Source: Cristatella mucedo
Taxonomy: Eukaryota > Bryozoa > Phylactolaemata > Cristatellidae
DNA length: 62,000 nucleotides
Assembly: GCA_009760855.2 (NCBI GenBank)
Contig: WPIO01000001.1
Location: forward strand, 20,612,501-20,674,500
Reading direction: 5' to 3'
Below the pieces are notes generated by a model. It did not search any database. It saw nothing but the letters and a program-made list of their open reading frames with translations, and was not told the origin of the DNA. Below are positions 23,975-34,399 of this stretch, piece after piece. A program made the translations under genes and the position numbers. Each line of letters opens with the position of its first letter. Position 1 is the first letter of the stretch.

Positions 23975-24570
23975 GGCTCGGCGAAGCGTAACCTGCTGCC
24001 GAATTCGGTTCAGTTCGCGTCTACTCGCAATAAGCAGGCACGTTTCCAGTGCTGACCTACTTTCATTACTAAGGGGGTCGTGAGTTCGCGGCGTGAATTG
24101 GAAAGAGACACACACAAATAATGAGGTTTACTGAGCTTTATTCGCAAGCGCACCATGTCGCTTCCATCTAGCTCAGTTTTATCTTCAGACTCCTCGCAGG
24201 TTCTTATCAGCACAAGCACTCTTGCGGGAAACGAGTCCCTGCATTTAGGCTACCTACGTCTTTAATGGGGAACGACCCAAATAAGACGAAGGAGCCCGAA
24301 CCGGACCCTAAACTCTGTCTGTAGAGCTAGGACCCTGCTTCCATCTTAAAAGCAGGAATACCTCACACACTAAACCGAACTACTTCCACTTCGCATCGGC
24401 AAATCCCTATGCCGGGACCACGTGCTTGCCTACACGCACCAGCAACTTAATTCGAGCATGGGCGCTAAACGACAGTATTCGGCGGCGTCCACCGAGTCCT
24501 CGTGGGGCTGACTCGTCCTGCTACACAAATCGCCGGCGAACAGCCCATCCTCCTCCCTCGTTTTCATCAT
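23975..24570 (-). repeat. GC-rich LTR-like block
   Basis: Composition changes sharply at 23970. On the - strand an AATAAAGCTCAGTAAACC stretch (about 24140) is followed by CA-rich sequence; no coding frame longer than 69 codons exists. It could be a solo LTR on the - strand, but no second copy was found in the window. Confidence 0.3.
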
Positions 24571-24629
24571 CTTAACAAATGAGCTAAACCTGCTCGGCCA
24601 TTGATGACTGCCGACCTTCTGGTATTTGC

Positions 24630-25110
24630 CGTTAATGCGACCCTCTGGTAGTGCTAGAGCGTGTATACGGCATAGGAATGGATCACTAGATGTCAGCTAG
24701 TCAGCTTGATTACAGATTATGTGTAAGAATTCTTCACACTGTTGCTAAGAAGCACATATTACATGCAAGTAAGGCTTTTGCCTTTTGAACAGATGCAGTT
24801 GAAGTAGCATAGCTGAGATATTTATAAGGTGTAATCAGCATGCAAGGCTGCACGCGATGCCATAAATACGTATAATTGTGGCAGCACAGTGGGCTCAGAA
24901 CTCACCGTTGTGCAACTGGATGGATGTCACTTTTGCCCAGAGCTGATGCCACCACAAAACTACTTTTCTTCCGATGCAAATTTTTTCAATGCCTCTTAAG
25001 AGCTAATCCGTCACTAAAGTTTGCCAGCCGACGTGATTCAGAACTTAATGACTGCAGTTTCCTCGTGTCAACCAAAGGCTTTGCTACGGTTTGACTTTGG
25101 GTTGCATGCA
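24630..25110 (+). repeat. unnamed interspersed repeat R1, copy 3
   Basis: Shares GGTAGTGCTAGAGC, CAGCTTGATTACA, TAAGAAGCACAT and, further on, TACTTTTCTTCC plus GGTTTGACTTTG with copy 1 (18.88-19.36 kb). It shows that R1 extends over at least 450 bases. Confidence 0.5.
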
Positions 25111-25639
25111 CTACGGAGCCTTTTCTTTTTTTACCCAATTATTAACCAAGACGGAGCTATCCCAGCTTCTCTTGGTACCATATTTTATGCAAAATGGTGC
25201 ATCTGGCCGATGCCATGCTCCTCCAGCTTTAATCAATCAACTAACTAGTAGATTCTCAAAACCAACATCGGCTCAAGAATATTGTATCAATGAAATCTAC
25301 AATTAAGTGCGATCAACTAGGTCGTTAGCACGTTGTTTAACATCTGCCAAAAATCTGGAGCCTTCTTTCATCCCAAGATTCTCCTTTATGGAATGATAAC
25401 GACATAGTAACAAGAATATAATGTTTCAGAAGCACTCTTAACAGATTTACGTTTCTTTCAATCTGCCTAGGGTGTGCCTTAAAGGAATGAATGGCAAAAC
25501 GTAAACAGTAGCAAAATTGACTCAACAGCGTGTTATGGTATAAAAAAACTTCATAATCCTTATAATCTATTTTAAAGGATTTAAGTCGTTCTGTTTTCAA
25601 AATTTCTTTACAGATTGTATAATTATATCAACATCACTT

Positions 25640-26590
25640 TTAAATGCTAACGAATCGTGGTTTTGACATCTCAAACGGTTGCTAAGACTTTCTTTCTTAC
25701 ATTGAATGACGTCAAAACAGGCCTGCTAGTTATGGGTAAAACAAGCTTGATTCAGAAATTGATAAGCCAGACGCTCAAAGTCGGCTCTGCTAGCACATCT
25801 CCTGTTGAATCTGCACATAATCAGCATGCCCTGTTCCAAAGTGACCTTTTATTAGACGACCACACCAGCTTCACAGTCAAGTCTGCCTACTTTCAGCTAC
25901 ATAACATTGCTAAAATTCGGGTTTGCTTAGACTTGGACATCAAAACGGATCCCTGCATTTGTGACATCACGTTTCGACTTCTGTAACTCACTGCTTGCTG
26001 ATCTCCCTGCGTGTGTAATCAGGCACTTACAGCGGGTGCAAAACTCTGCCGCTATGCTCATCTGTCGTGAGCGTTGCGACTGGCACAGCACACCACTTCT
26101 CACCGACCTTCACTGGCTGCCAATCAAACAGCACATTGACTTTAAGGTTCTGTCACTTACTTATAGGCCTTCTTCGTTCTCTGGCTCCAGCCCCACAGAT
26201 CTACTTCTACAGGTGAATAATCGTACAGCCCACTGTTCTGAGTCGAATCGTTTAGCCATACCTCATACTCACCTCAAACCGTTGGAGACCATGCCTTTAG
26301 TTCCCATGTCCCAAAAGCCTAGAACTCGCTACCGACAGACGTCACAACGTACCCTGAAATGACATTTAAAAAGAAGCTTAAAATGCACCTGTTTATTACA
26401 GCATTTGGTGGGTCTTTGTAATTCGTTCGTTGTGAGTATGCACCTGCTTGCACGGTGCCTGCTGCTTTATGATGTTACCACCAATCATTTAGTAATGCTT
26501 TCTATACAGCATCTGTAAAGTGCCCAGAAAGGGGTTCAGTTTTCTGAGGGTGCTGTACAACTGTATTATCAGTATTACTGTTATTGGTAG
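25640..26590 (+). mobile_element. LINE ORF2 C-terminus and 3' tail
   Basis: Frame 25657-25986 ends with SFTVKSAYFQLHNIAKIR, the segment before the last conserved block. Frame 25961-26362 holds TSRFDFCNSLLADLPACVI, HLQRVQNSAAMLICRERC and LLTDLHWLPIKQHIDFKVLS. One frame change separates the two frames. The tail at 26510-26560 has a TAAAGTGCCC and GGGTGCTGTA hairpin. This is one of the less decayed copies. Confidence 0.87.
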
Positions 26591-26599
26591 CTGCTTGAT

Positions 26600-27500
26600 C
26601 AATTCAGGAGCTCTATTTTCACCAGGAACGGAGCGCCGGCTATGAATTATCCGACCGCGTAGCATTCGCCAGCTCGTCACACTGCAGTCATGACTTCCTG
26701 GTGGACCGGAAGTCTGGGGACTATCACGGGACAAATTACCAGTTTAGCAAAGGACGTTTTAACTGAAGGAACCGAGGAAATCGACGGTACGATCTAATGC
26801 CAACTCAGCTGTGGTCCTCTTCCTCACCTTATTGCAAGGGTTCTGTCTCTTAACCGGCTACACATTTAGGTCCGGTCTCTCACTGTTCAGTTCGAGGATG
26901 GATGGATGCATCTGCATGTGCTCGCTGCTTCCTCAATCGCCCTGTCAAAACAGTCTCAGCCGGTAGGCGCGACGACCTGGCTCCCTCGAGCTGTCGTTGA
27001 TTTACAGGAGATCGCTAGTTGTGCATCTCTTTAAGGGTCATTGTGTCTCATAAGTGCCTCGGTATTATCTGCAATGCGGTTTTGTTCTATAAAAATTCGC
27101 TGGCTGCCCTGTTTTCAGTTTCCACACCGACGTTGGCTTTAAGCCTTGTGGTGATAAATAATTGGGCGTTCAATTCCTTAACTTGACTGATAGGTAGCCA
27201 ACGAGCAGATTACAGAAGTTGTGCTTATCAGATACTTTCCAGGATTTTGATACATATATTTTTAATACCTAATACCTAATCTGTTACCTGAATTGCTTCC
27301 ACTTAATACTACATTCTAATATCAGGCCTGGATTCAGTCGAATTCTACAATCTTTAGGCCTTTTTGCCTTGATTCTCGGGTTATGCAGGTTTTCGGGCCA
27401 GCACAGAGTACAAACCAAGTCAAAGCAACAGAAAAACCTATATACTAAAAGAATGCACTTTGCAGCTAGCATGGTCGGGTTCTAGCAGTAATGCTCACGA
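26600..27500. other. no gene seen
   Basis: No open frame over 82 codons and no recognisable motif. The right edge holds the AATAAA candidate for gene B. Confidence 0.4.
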
Positions 27501-27526
27501 TGAAAATACATGCAAATAGCTTAACA

Positions 27527-27532
27527 TTTATT
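27527..27532 (-). terminator. candidate polyadenylation signal of gene B
   Basis: AATAAA on the - strand about 810 bases downstream of the gene B stop codon. It is the clearest canonical signal I saw after the stop, implying a 3' UTR of roughly 800 bases. Single hexamers are common in AT-rich DNA, so this is only a candidate. Confidence 0.35.
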
Positions 27533-28340
27533 AATAAAAAAATGCATGCACTGGAATTTATCTACTTTCCCCTTGCGTACAGTTCCTCCACAGCATGAAC
27601 TCAAAACGTCACCGGTAAGCAGCAGTCAAAGAAGAGGGATTTGCAGACGTCGTGCTAGCAATCTTGCTTATGGTAACGTGAGCGAAGTGTATGGTGTGTG
27701 AAGGGCTCTAATACTGACAGTACATCTTACACGGCATGCAGTACATAAACAAGATGCACGGTGGGGGAAGGGTATGGTCTATAAGCATGTATGCAAATCG
27801 AGAAACGGCTCATTATCCATATGACGCATTTAGAACCTGGCCTAATAATACATACGATGCGCGTCCAGAAATAGCAGGAGAATGGCACAGCCAACGATGT
27901 TCACTCTCAGAATACGCCTTTCATACCCCAGAAACCTGCTTAGTTCTATTTGACATGCCAGAAAGTGTATGAGCATTGTGATATAAGTAATATCTTACAT
28001 GCGAACAAGTATTTGAGCATTTATACAAATACAGGCATGGGAAGACAAAGCATGCCTTCAATAAATCAAACATGTTCAGCAGCTGAATCAAAAGCAGGAA
28101 TGTGCGAGCAAAATATCAAGTCACCAAGGCTGTCTGCAATGCCGCTCCCTGAGCACTATAATCATCCGAAATCTCAACAGTTGTATTGAAAGATCACAGC
28201 TTACGAGTATGTACATTATGGCATAGCACAGAAAACCTTGAACTAAGCGATGCTTGGTCACACATAGTTGTCCAGCACAACTCTGATTTCTTTCTTCTCC
28301 CATCATCGCACCATTTGACTCACGGGTAAACGCGAGCAAT

Positions 28341-28922
28341 TCACTGTGCAGCCTGTACTATGGGCAGCAGTAGGCCAAAGGATGACCCACACACGTCCAA
28401 GGATGCTGCTCCACTGGCATCTCTCACGGAACCTTCATTGCCATGCGACAATGAAGAGGCACGAACGTCAACTGTGATGCAGCTGGAATCACTGGATTGT
28501 GATTGGCTCTCTCCGAAGGTGTCATCCCGAGTCCCACTGTTTAGCCGTTGCAGCGCTCTTCTGAGCTGCTCTGACGTCAGCGACCCGGTGACAGACGGCT
28601 CTGGCTCAATATAGGTACCCCATATCTCTTCGGTGTCAGGCATATCGGTCCTTAGTGGTGCCACAAAGCTCTGTTCAACACCATGGACTTGACTGTGCCG
28701 CTTCTCTAACCAGCTACAGGTAGTGGGATCCGGGTCTGAATACCAGACAGTATATGCAACAGTATTCCCCCCGAAGGTATGCCTATCAGAACCAATATCT
28801 CCAATTGGATCGATGCCAGAGTCAATAACGTCCTCGGCTGGCCCGAATGTATCGAAGAAGTACCCAGGCTTTTGACAAAACTTGTTCTGCATTTTCTGGA
28901 TAAGTCGTTTCAATTCCTGGAG
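28341..28922 (-). CDS. gene B, last coding exon: SEFIR protein C-terminal tail
   Basis: The exon starts after a TAG acceptor (TTATTACTGTAG) in phase 0, so it joins the SEFIR exon without a frame change. It encodes about 193 residues and ends with a TGA. The start is helical and basic (LQELKRLIQKMQNKF), then come acidic stretches (around DVIDSGIDPIGDIG) and a Ser-rich region (ESQSQSSDSSCITVD). Such a low-complexity tail after the SEFIR domain is common in IL-17 receptors, where it binds adaptors, but no specific adaptor motif is evident. The antisense frame at 28360-28614 is a shadow. Confidence 0.8.
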   Translation of the reverse strand, partial: LQELKRLIQKMQNKFCQKPGYFFDTFGPAEDVIDSGIDPIGDIGSDRHTFGGNTVAYTVWYSDPDPTTCSWLEKRHSQVHGVEQSFVAPLRTDMPDTEEIWGTYIEPEPSVTGSLTSEQLRRALQRLNSGTRDDTFGESQSQSSDSSCITVDVRASSLSHGNEGSVRDASGAASLDVCGSSFGLLLPIVQAAQ

Positions 28923-29247
28923 CTACAGTAATAAGATACGTGTCTGTTACAGAATTGACTTCACAGTTACAGTAGTGCAACAGTGAGCGATCGCAGCAAT
29001 AAAAGATGGCAAATTTTCAACAGCCAGCAAAGGAGACCATTGCAATGTATATTGTTCTCAGTAAGAGTCAGATTTGCCCGTTGGTGCTATTCATGGATGG
29101 TACACGCTAGGCTCCTCGTAGGTCATGTGAGAAAAAGAAAGGACAGAGAGAATAGTGCACAGAAACTGATCGAGTGTAGACATGCCTACACCAGGAAAAT
29201 GATCAGGAGATAGGGTGGAAGGAGAGAGAGACAGAGACAGAACTCAC

Positions 29248-29809
29248 CTCTGTAGAGCTATCGTAATACTCGAAGGATGACCAATTAAAAACGCCCATAG
29301 CATCGTGAAGAGCACCAACAAGGACGATAAGTTGCTCTGGTAGCTGGTAACAAGGCCGATCTGAGACAGATTCACACAGCGTGTCGAGGCAACTGCTGGA
29401 GCAGTACGGGAATGCTACGAACAGCAACTTCTGACGAAGCTCAGGGTAGATGCTTGCACGGTCTATCGCATCGGATATGTGATGATAGCAGGCATATTTG
29501 CTAGAGAATCTGGAGTAGACCTTGCCAGAGCACTTGGCTCGATGCAGTGCACAAGCTCCTTCAGACACTACGATGACAATCTTGTCAGCAGCTTTCATAT
29601 TCTTTTGCAACCAGCCGTTAAATTGAACTGCTTCCGGGTCGCACCACTGATCGAAGATGACATTAAACCGGCCAAATGTCCGAAGCACCAAGGCAAGGGT
29701 GGAGACAATTCGGCTATGAATATCGTGGTCATTTGCATACAGAAGCAGGACTGTAGGAGAGATACCACCGAACAACAAATCCAGCTCTGCAAACAGACAC
29801 AGCAACCGG
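29248..29809 (-). CDS. gene B, SEFIR domain exon (IL-17-receptor-like)
   Basis: This exon codes for about 187 residues that match the SEFIR fold, the cytoplasmic signalling domain of IL-17 receptors and of the adaptor Act1/CIKS, where SEFIR-SEFIR contacts start signalling. The landmarks are PTVLLLYANDHDIHSRIV (box 1, first strand and helix), NVIFDQWCDPEA and WLQKNMKAADKIVIVVSEGA (box 2 and following strand), and QKLLFVAFPYCSSS (late strand). The donor CTACAGAG/GTGAGTTC is excellent, in phase 0. The acceptor at 29809 is chosen because it alone matches the phase of the exon before; a stronger pyrimidine tract lies at 29786 (GTTTGCAG) but would break the frame. Death/TIR domains look related, but the pattern around the DQW box favours SEFIR. 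Confidence 0.85.
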
Positions 29810-29898
29810 CTTGCTAGTACTTGGAAACAAAGCACGGTACAGTAGAAGATCCGGCAGAGTAACAGGCAGCCGCACAAAGTAGAGCAGTAAGCAAGTAC

Positions 29899-29995
29899 TT
29901 GCCAAGCTTCTCAGGGCTAATATGGAGCTGCTTGGAGCCTATAGCTAGCTGCTCCAATGGAGGCTTGTATTGAGCAGTATAATGATGTCGACGAC
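29899..29995 (-). CDS. gene B, juxtamembrane exon
   Basis: A 97-base exon between CACAG acceptor and a GTACTTG donor. It enters in phase 1 and leaves in phase 2, agreeing with both neighbours. It encodes a basic, polar linker (RRHHYTAQYKPPLEQLAI, then HISPEKLG) suited to the cytoplasmic side of a membrane protein. The intron that follows is only 89 bases. Confidence 0.72.
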
Positions 29996-30241
29996 CTGTG
30001 CATGATTATGCAGTTGTTATTTACATAGACTATCAGAACAAAAGAGTATCAATAATTCTTGGCAATTACTGATTCAACAAGCTCTTGCTATGCAACTAGT
30101 AAGCAATGTGCATGAGGTTGACACGGCAGCTAATGGCAGATGGAATAACATTCACGGCTAAACATACAGTAATACTCAATGATGGCGATCAATTTTATTA
30201 TAACTAGCAACAATTCACGAAGGAATCTAAAAATGACTTAC

Positions 30242-30376
30242 CACAAACAGCAGCAATCGACCAGCCCTTGAAACGACTGACGATCGGCAAAGCGACAAGC
30301 ACAGCAACAACGAGAGCACAAGCCAGGATGATGCCAATCGTGCTTGACAAACTGGTTTCAGCACACACGCTTCTTG
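30242..30376 (-). CDS. gene B, transmembrane exon
   Basis: A 135-base exon with a TTTTTTGTAG acceptor and a perfect GTAAGTC donor. It encodes a short extracellular stalk (RSVCAETSLSSTIG), a strongly hydrophobic span of about 21 residues (IILACALVVAVLVALPIV) and a basic stop-transfer SRFKGW. Phase 1 at both ends. This is the single membrane pass expected just before an IL-17-receptor cytoplasmic region. The open frame continues past the donor, but the donor and the phase match to the next exon define the end. Confidence 0.8.
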
Positions 30377-30713
30377 CTACAAAAAATTTAATACACAGCA
30401 ATCAGCTTAGTTTCAACCATGTCAAGTTTTCTAAAAAAGCGTTTGATAGTTGCAAACTTCTTATTGTCAATCAGCATTGGGTGCACGCCGGCTCAGGCAA
30501 TGCTGTCCAAACCCAACGGCAGAAAGAGAAATAGTCAAGAACACAGTTCGTAGTACGAAGGAATGCCCCAGATAGCTTGAACGGCCAAGCCACAGCAGGA
30601 GTGATCCAAAAGAACTTCAAAAAGCAAGCGGATAGCAAAGAACCGAAACCCACAAAATTAGCATAAGAGAAAGTCAGTGCAGACGACAATACTTGAGAAG
30701 AACAACCCAGGAC

Positions 30714-30779
30714 CTACACGACAGTCAGGGAGGGCCACAAAATCTTCCCCATGCCAGAAAAGAGCATTAGTGTAACCAG
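30714..30779 (-). CDS. gene B, candidate last ectodomain exon
   Basis: A 66-base exon starting after TTACAG and ending before GTCCTG, phases 1 and 1. It encodes GYTNALFWHGEDFVALPDCR, which looks like protein rather than noise. The donor is weak. It fits the following membrane exon and, with a 44-base intron, the preceding one. It belongs to an extracellular part just outside the membrane. Confidence 0.5.
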   Translation of the reverse strand: MVTLMLFSGMGKILWPSLTVV

Positions 30780-30823
30780 CTGTAATCGCGTGAAGAACAT
30801 GGGTAGCATGCAAAGGCGGCTAC

Positions 30824-30873
30824 CCAGGATGTCATAGTGCAGCAATACAAATTCCAATATCACAAGTTGCAAT
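30824..30873 (-). CDS. gene B, candidate ectodomain exon
   Basis: A 50-base exon (phase 2 in, phase 1 out) encoding LQLVILEFVLLHYDIL, a beta-strand-like hydrophobic sequence. The acceptor TTCAACTTACAG is good, the donor GTAGCC weak. The next intron would be only 44 bases, near the lower limit for animals but found in compact invertebrate genes. Confidence 0.4.
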
Positions 30874-30997
30874 CTGTAAGTTGAATTTTTCAGATCTCCA
30901 AAAACGCTTCCCAATAATGATATTCCATAAAGTTTTGAGCACGGCAAAGCTTTAGTTAGTCAAAATATAGCATATCATAATCATTTTATAAATTTAC

Positions 30998-31045
30998 GAA
31001 GTGCCTTTATGAGAACAAAAGAGCATCCTAGGCATTACGTGTACT
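30998..31045 (-). CDS. gene B, candidate ectodomain exon
   Basis: A 48-base exon after a strong acceptor (TGCTTCGTTTCCAG), before a GTAAAT donor, with phase 2 out that matches the next exon. It encodes VHVMPRMLFCSHKGT. The exon upstream of it was not found; a LINE scrap lies at 31120-31190. Gene B therefore lacks its signal peptide and most of its ectodomain in this annotation. Confidence 0.4.
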
Positions 31046-31119
31046 CTGGAAACGAAGCATACCAATTGATTTGTGATGTACAACATTAGCATACATAGCG
31101 ACGTTAAGAACAATTCACA

Positions 31120-31190
31120 AGGAAGGAGCGACAAGGAACAGGTGGGTTTTGAACTTCTTTTGAAATTTCGTCAAGTCAGGGGTGTGGGTG
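31120..31190 (-). repeat. short LINE 3' UTR scrap
   Basis: ACAGGTGGGTTTTGAACTTC and ATTTCGTCAAGTCAGGGG parallel the 3' region of the LINE copies at 17.7 and 32.85 kb (GGTGTGTTTTTAAATTC, GTGGTCAGGTCAGGGG). Confidence 0.6.
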
Positions 31191-31199
31191 CGTGCGTGT

Positions 31200-32575
31200 T
31201 GTGCAAGCTGGCATGGTAGAGTGGAAAGAATCGAAGCCGAACTGAACTGGATCACAGGGTGCATACAGTTTTTATTTGATCACCCGATAGCTCTGTGAGC
31301 AGCTGCTCTAGGACCTTTGCGAAAAACTGGACAAGAGAACAGACAAAAGCTTGAGAGAACGTCCCAACCAAGATTGGACTTTTAAAAGACATGCCTTGCC
31401 CAAAAACAGCTCTGAATGCATGCAGGAATTACTCACCCCTTGACCTATAAAACGTACCAATAGCCACGAACGATAGAATATCAGCGATAGAAACGATAAC
31501 GATAGAATATCAGAGATTCCAGCAATATTGCAAGAGTCAAAATGTAAAAAAACTTGTCATTTTCTATACCCACAAACATATCACTTAGACGAAAGCGAAT
31601 ATTATCTACAGCAGCTTCAAATAGTAAAGGGCAAAAAGTCCTTACAAGGTGCGACCGCAAAGACAAGATTCTTATGTGCTTGTAAGGCAAGAGTGGCTTC
31701 ATCTAAAGAGATTAATTGGCGAAGGTTCCCTGTTTATTTTTCTTTTCAACTTGTGCCCCACATTTCTAGCCCGGAGCACTCTTACGTACCAGCAACTTTA
31801 TCAACGGCCTAGCCGTTCGGTAACTGCTAATCACCTAGCTCAATGCACCAATCGTCAATAACCGCTCTTTAATATATAGATTAATTGAAGCATTGCATAG
31901 CGTACATTCAAACGTAGGCTATTTCATAATCCTCTACATCCTTCTCGAGCCTAATGACTTCAGATGAAAAAATAGTTTTAAGGTCGTCTACCTCTGACCA
32001 GTTTAACCAGTTAGCTATTGTAGGGTGGGTGTCTACAAACTCTTCAACTCACACCTGGCATTTGTTGATTGACCAGTGGATTGTGCCAGTCATACAAGAT
32101 CACGAGTTGGCCAAGTCACTACCGCTGCCGCGTGATGCATAGCAAAACTAGAAATAAACCAGTCATCGAAACAGGCACGAATCGTACTACGATGGCATTT
32201 TGCAAGACACTGTAAGAGTTGTTGAACATTGCTGTCCACTTTAAATTCTAGTCGCAACCGAAGCTACATCTTGTTTTTGCAACTGACTTCCCATATATGC
32301 GATTGTCAGACTTTACCAAATACACGATTGCCAGACTTCTCGGGAAGGCTTTAAATTACAGTTGCAAATGAATAGTCTTCCACATCAGTGAGGACACTAT
32401 CACTATTATGACTGCGATATAGGTAGCCACCAAATCGCTAGAATATCGGGCATCACTCCCTCATAAGGGGATAGATGCCTCCCCTTAAGGTCGGCCTCCA
32501 GTTTGACTAACCCAGAGATCGATTGAACCTGGCAAGGAGAGTTAATACTACATTGCCTTAAGGCGAAGGCAGAAC
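31200..32575. other. no gene seen
   Basis: The likely 5' intron or upstream region of gene B. Near 31430 the - strand has a GTGAGTAATT donor-like site, but the frame before it cannot be joined to any other exon. A short direct repeat of GATAGAATATCAG occurs at 31473 and 31501. Confidence 0.4.
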
Positions 32576-32581
32576 CTTATA

Positions 32582-33300
32582 ATAATATAATAATAATATT
32601 GCACTTGATAAAGCGCCCTCAGAGAACTTAATCTCTTTCTAGGCGCTTTACATTTGCTGCAAAGTGATACGCAATAGAATAGTAAGTAAAATCATGCTTG
32701 AAAAACAAACAAAATGAATAACATGGTTAGGGGTTACATGCACTGGGTCAGCATGCAAATGTGGTTAGTGGCAGCATGAACAGTGTCAGCACGCATAAGC
32801 ACATCGAGGACGAATCACAAGGACCCACTAAATGCTGTCCTAAATAGGTATGTTTTTAAGTTTCTTTTAAATGTGGTCAGGTCAGGGGATGTTCTGATGC
32901 AGGTCGGGAGGGAGTTCCAGGCTGTGAGAGCATACGAGCTAAATGCACGGTCTCCAAAGGATTTAAGGTTTGTACGAGGTATTTCTAGACTGTTGGATTC
33001 CGAAAAGCGAGTGGTACGATGCTTTGCCTGATGGGGTAGTATATCTGAAAGATAGGCTGGAGCCATAGAATGAAGAGACCTAAAAGTGAGCGACAAAACC
33101 TTGAAGTCAATCCGTTGCTTGACTGGTAGCCAGTGCAGGTCGGCGAGAAGTGGAGTAATGTGGCAACTGCGACGCTCACGACAGACAAGCCTAGCTGCAG
33201 ACCTTGAAGTAGATGTGCTTCTTGATTGAGAGCGAATGCAGGTCGGCAAGAAGAGGTGTACTGTGGCAACGATGACGCTCACGATAGACAAGCCTAGCTG
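32582..33300 (-). mobile_element. LINE ORF2 C-terminus with 3' UTR and hairpin tail
   Basis: The 158-codon frame 32815-33291 is the best preserved copy. It contains SAARLVCRERRSCHITPLLA, DLHWLPVKQRIDFKVLSLTF, APAYLSDILP and TAWNSLPTCIRTSPDLTTFK, ending in KRNLKTYLFRTAF. This is the classic C-terminal region of CR1/L2-like LINEs. The 3' UTR continues to 32582 with the hairpin arms TAAAGCGCC and GGCGCTTTA, then TAA/ATT repeats. The 5' edge has a short internal duplication of TTCACTCTCG-like sequence around 33180-33290. Confidence 0.9.
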
Positions 33301-33599
33301 TTGTTCACCAACAGTAAGCCCAGTGAGCAGCTCAATCTGCTGTCAAGTCGGATTCTCCCCAGGATCAATAATTCATGATTGGCAGCATGGCAACGCTTTT
33401 CATCCAAGGCCACAAGCAAGCGATTACAACCTAACCTTGATGCATTATTATCAGTTACACTGGCTCCACATACATTCATTCCTTTTTGGTGGCTATTGGA
33501 AAACGCCACTAAGCCTCGGCAGTGCCGGATGACAATTGGTTACAATGCTAGTGAACAAATCGTTGCAGTCAACGACGCGTTCAAAATTGCTGCAGACTT

Positions 33600-33815
33600 A
33601 GGCGCATCCTGTCTAGTTCTCCTGAACTGCTACTTCCATGCTATTCGCCCTTCAAATGCTCGATTTCTCTCTGTGGCCTGAAACAAAATCTGTTGGCTAC
33701 CATACGTGCACCGACAGCTGCGAAGGTTGAGTTTGCGAAAATCTCTTCAGCATAACACCCACTTAGCCCGTGTGGTTTTGTGGAGTTACAGCCGGTGATA
33801 CATGACATTTGATTG
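33600..33815 (+). repeat. unnamed interspersed repeat R2, copy 1
   Basis: CCTGAACTGCTACTTCCATGC, a TGGCCTGAAACAAAATCTGTTGG type stretch and ATAACACCCACTTAGCCC match, in order, copies at 41665-41880 and 51885-52190. The repeat carries no recognisable coding region. Confidence 0.55.
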
Positions 33816-33819
33816 CAAT

Positions 33820-34390
33820 ATTATTGCTACTTGCAAGCGCTTGAGCCGATGGTTCTTTATTCCTTGAGACTTTGGGCCTCGTGCAATCACTGCAGTCTTG
33901 GCATAGAAATGAGAGAGGCGTAATTTAAGCTCGAGCACAAAAGTATCAGCAACTGTTTATTTTTAGAAGTAGCAGGCATTTGACCTTAAAAGATTAGATC
34001 AAATCATAAAGAACAAATGCACCATGAATAAAATAAAAACTTTCACGGTGGCGTTTTCATAAACCGGTGCATATAGCATGATTTAAAAATAGAAAATTTC
34101 GTTATTTTCTATAGTCTTGAAAGCGACTACACTATCCATTTTTGGAGATACTTGGATGTTCATTATAGACAATGGCCAATGGGAACAACTGGGGTAACAA
34201 GCAGACGTGAACCAGCTACTGCCACTAACGATCTTGATCTTTCACCGAGAAGCTGCATTCAACAAATTTGAGATCACAGTTGATGCAATGCTAACCGGTA
34301 GAGACTGCAAGGGTGTTGCTGCATAGTAACCGAAGGCATGGCTAGGGGACATTTAAAATTCGTTAGGGGCAACAACTAATGACCAGAGCC
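33820..34390. other. no gene seen
   Basis: A + strand frame near 34240-34328 reads FHREAAFNKFEITVDAMLTG before a stop, but has no support on either side. Otherwise nothing. Confidence 0.35.
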
Positions 34391-34399
34391 GTAAGAGTT

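Noticed and set aside
29479-29817. 112-codon + strand frame
   Set aside because: It is antisense to the SEFIR exon.
30471-30689. Hydrophobic 72-codon - strand frame next to the membrane exon
   Set aside because: The region is simply pyrimidine-rich intron; the splice borders define a smaller exon on each side of it.
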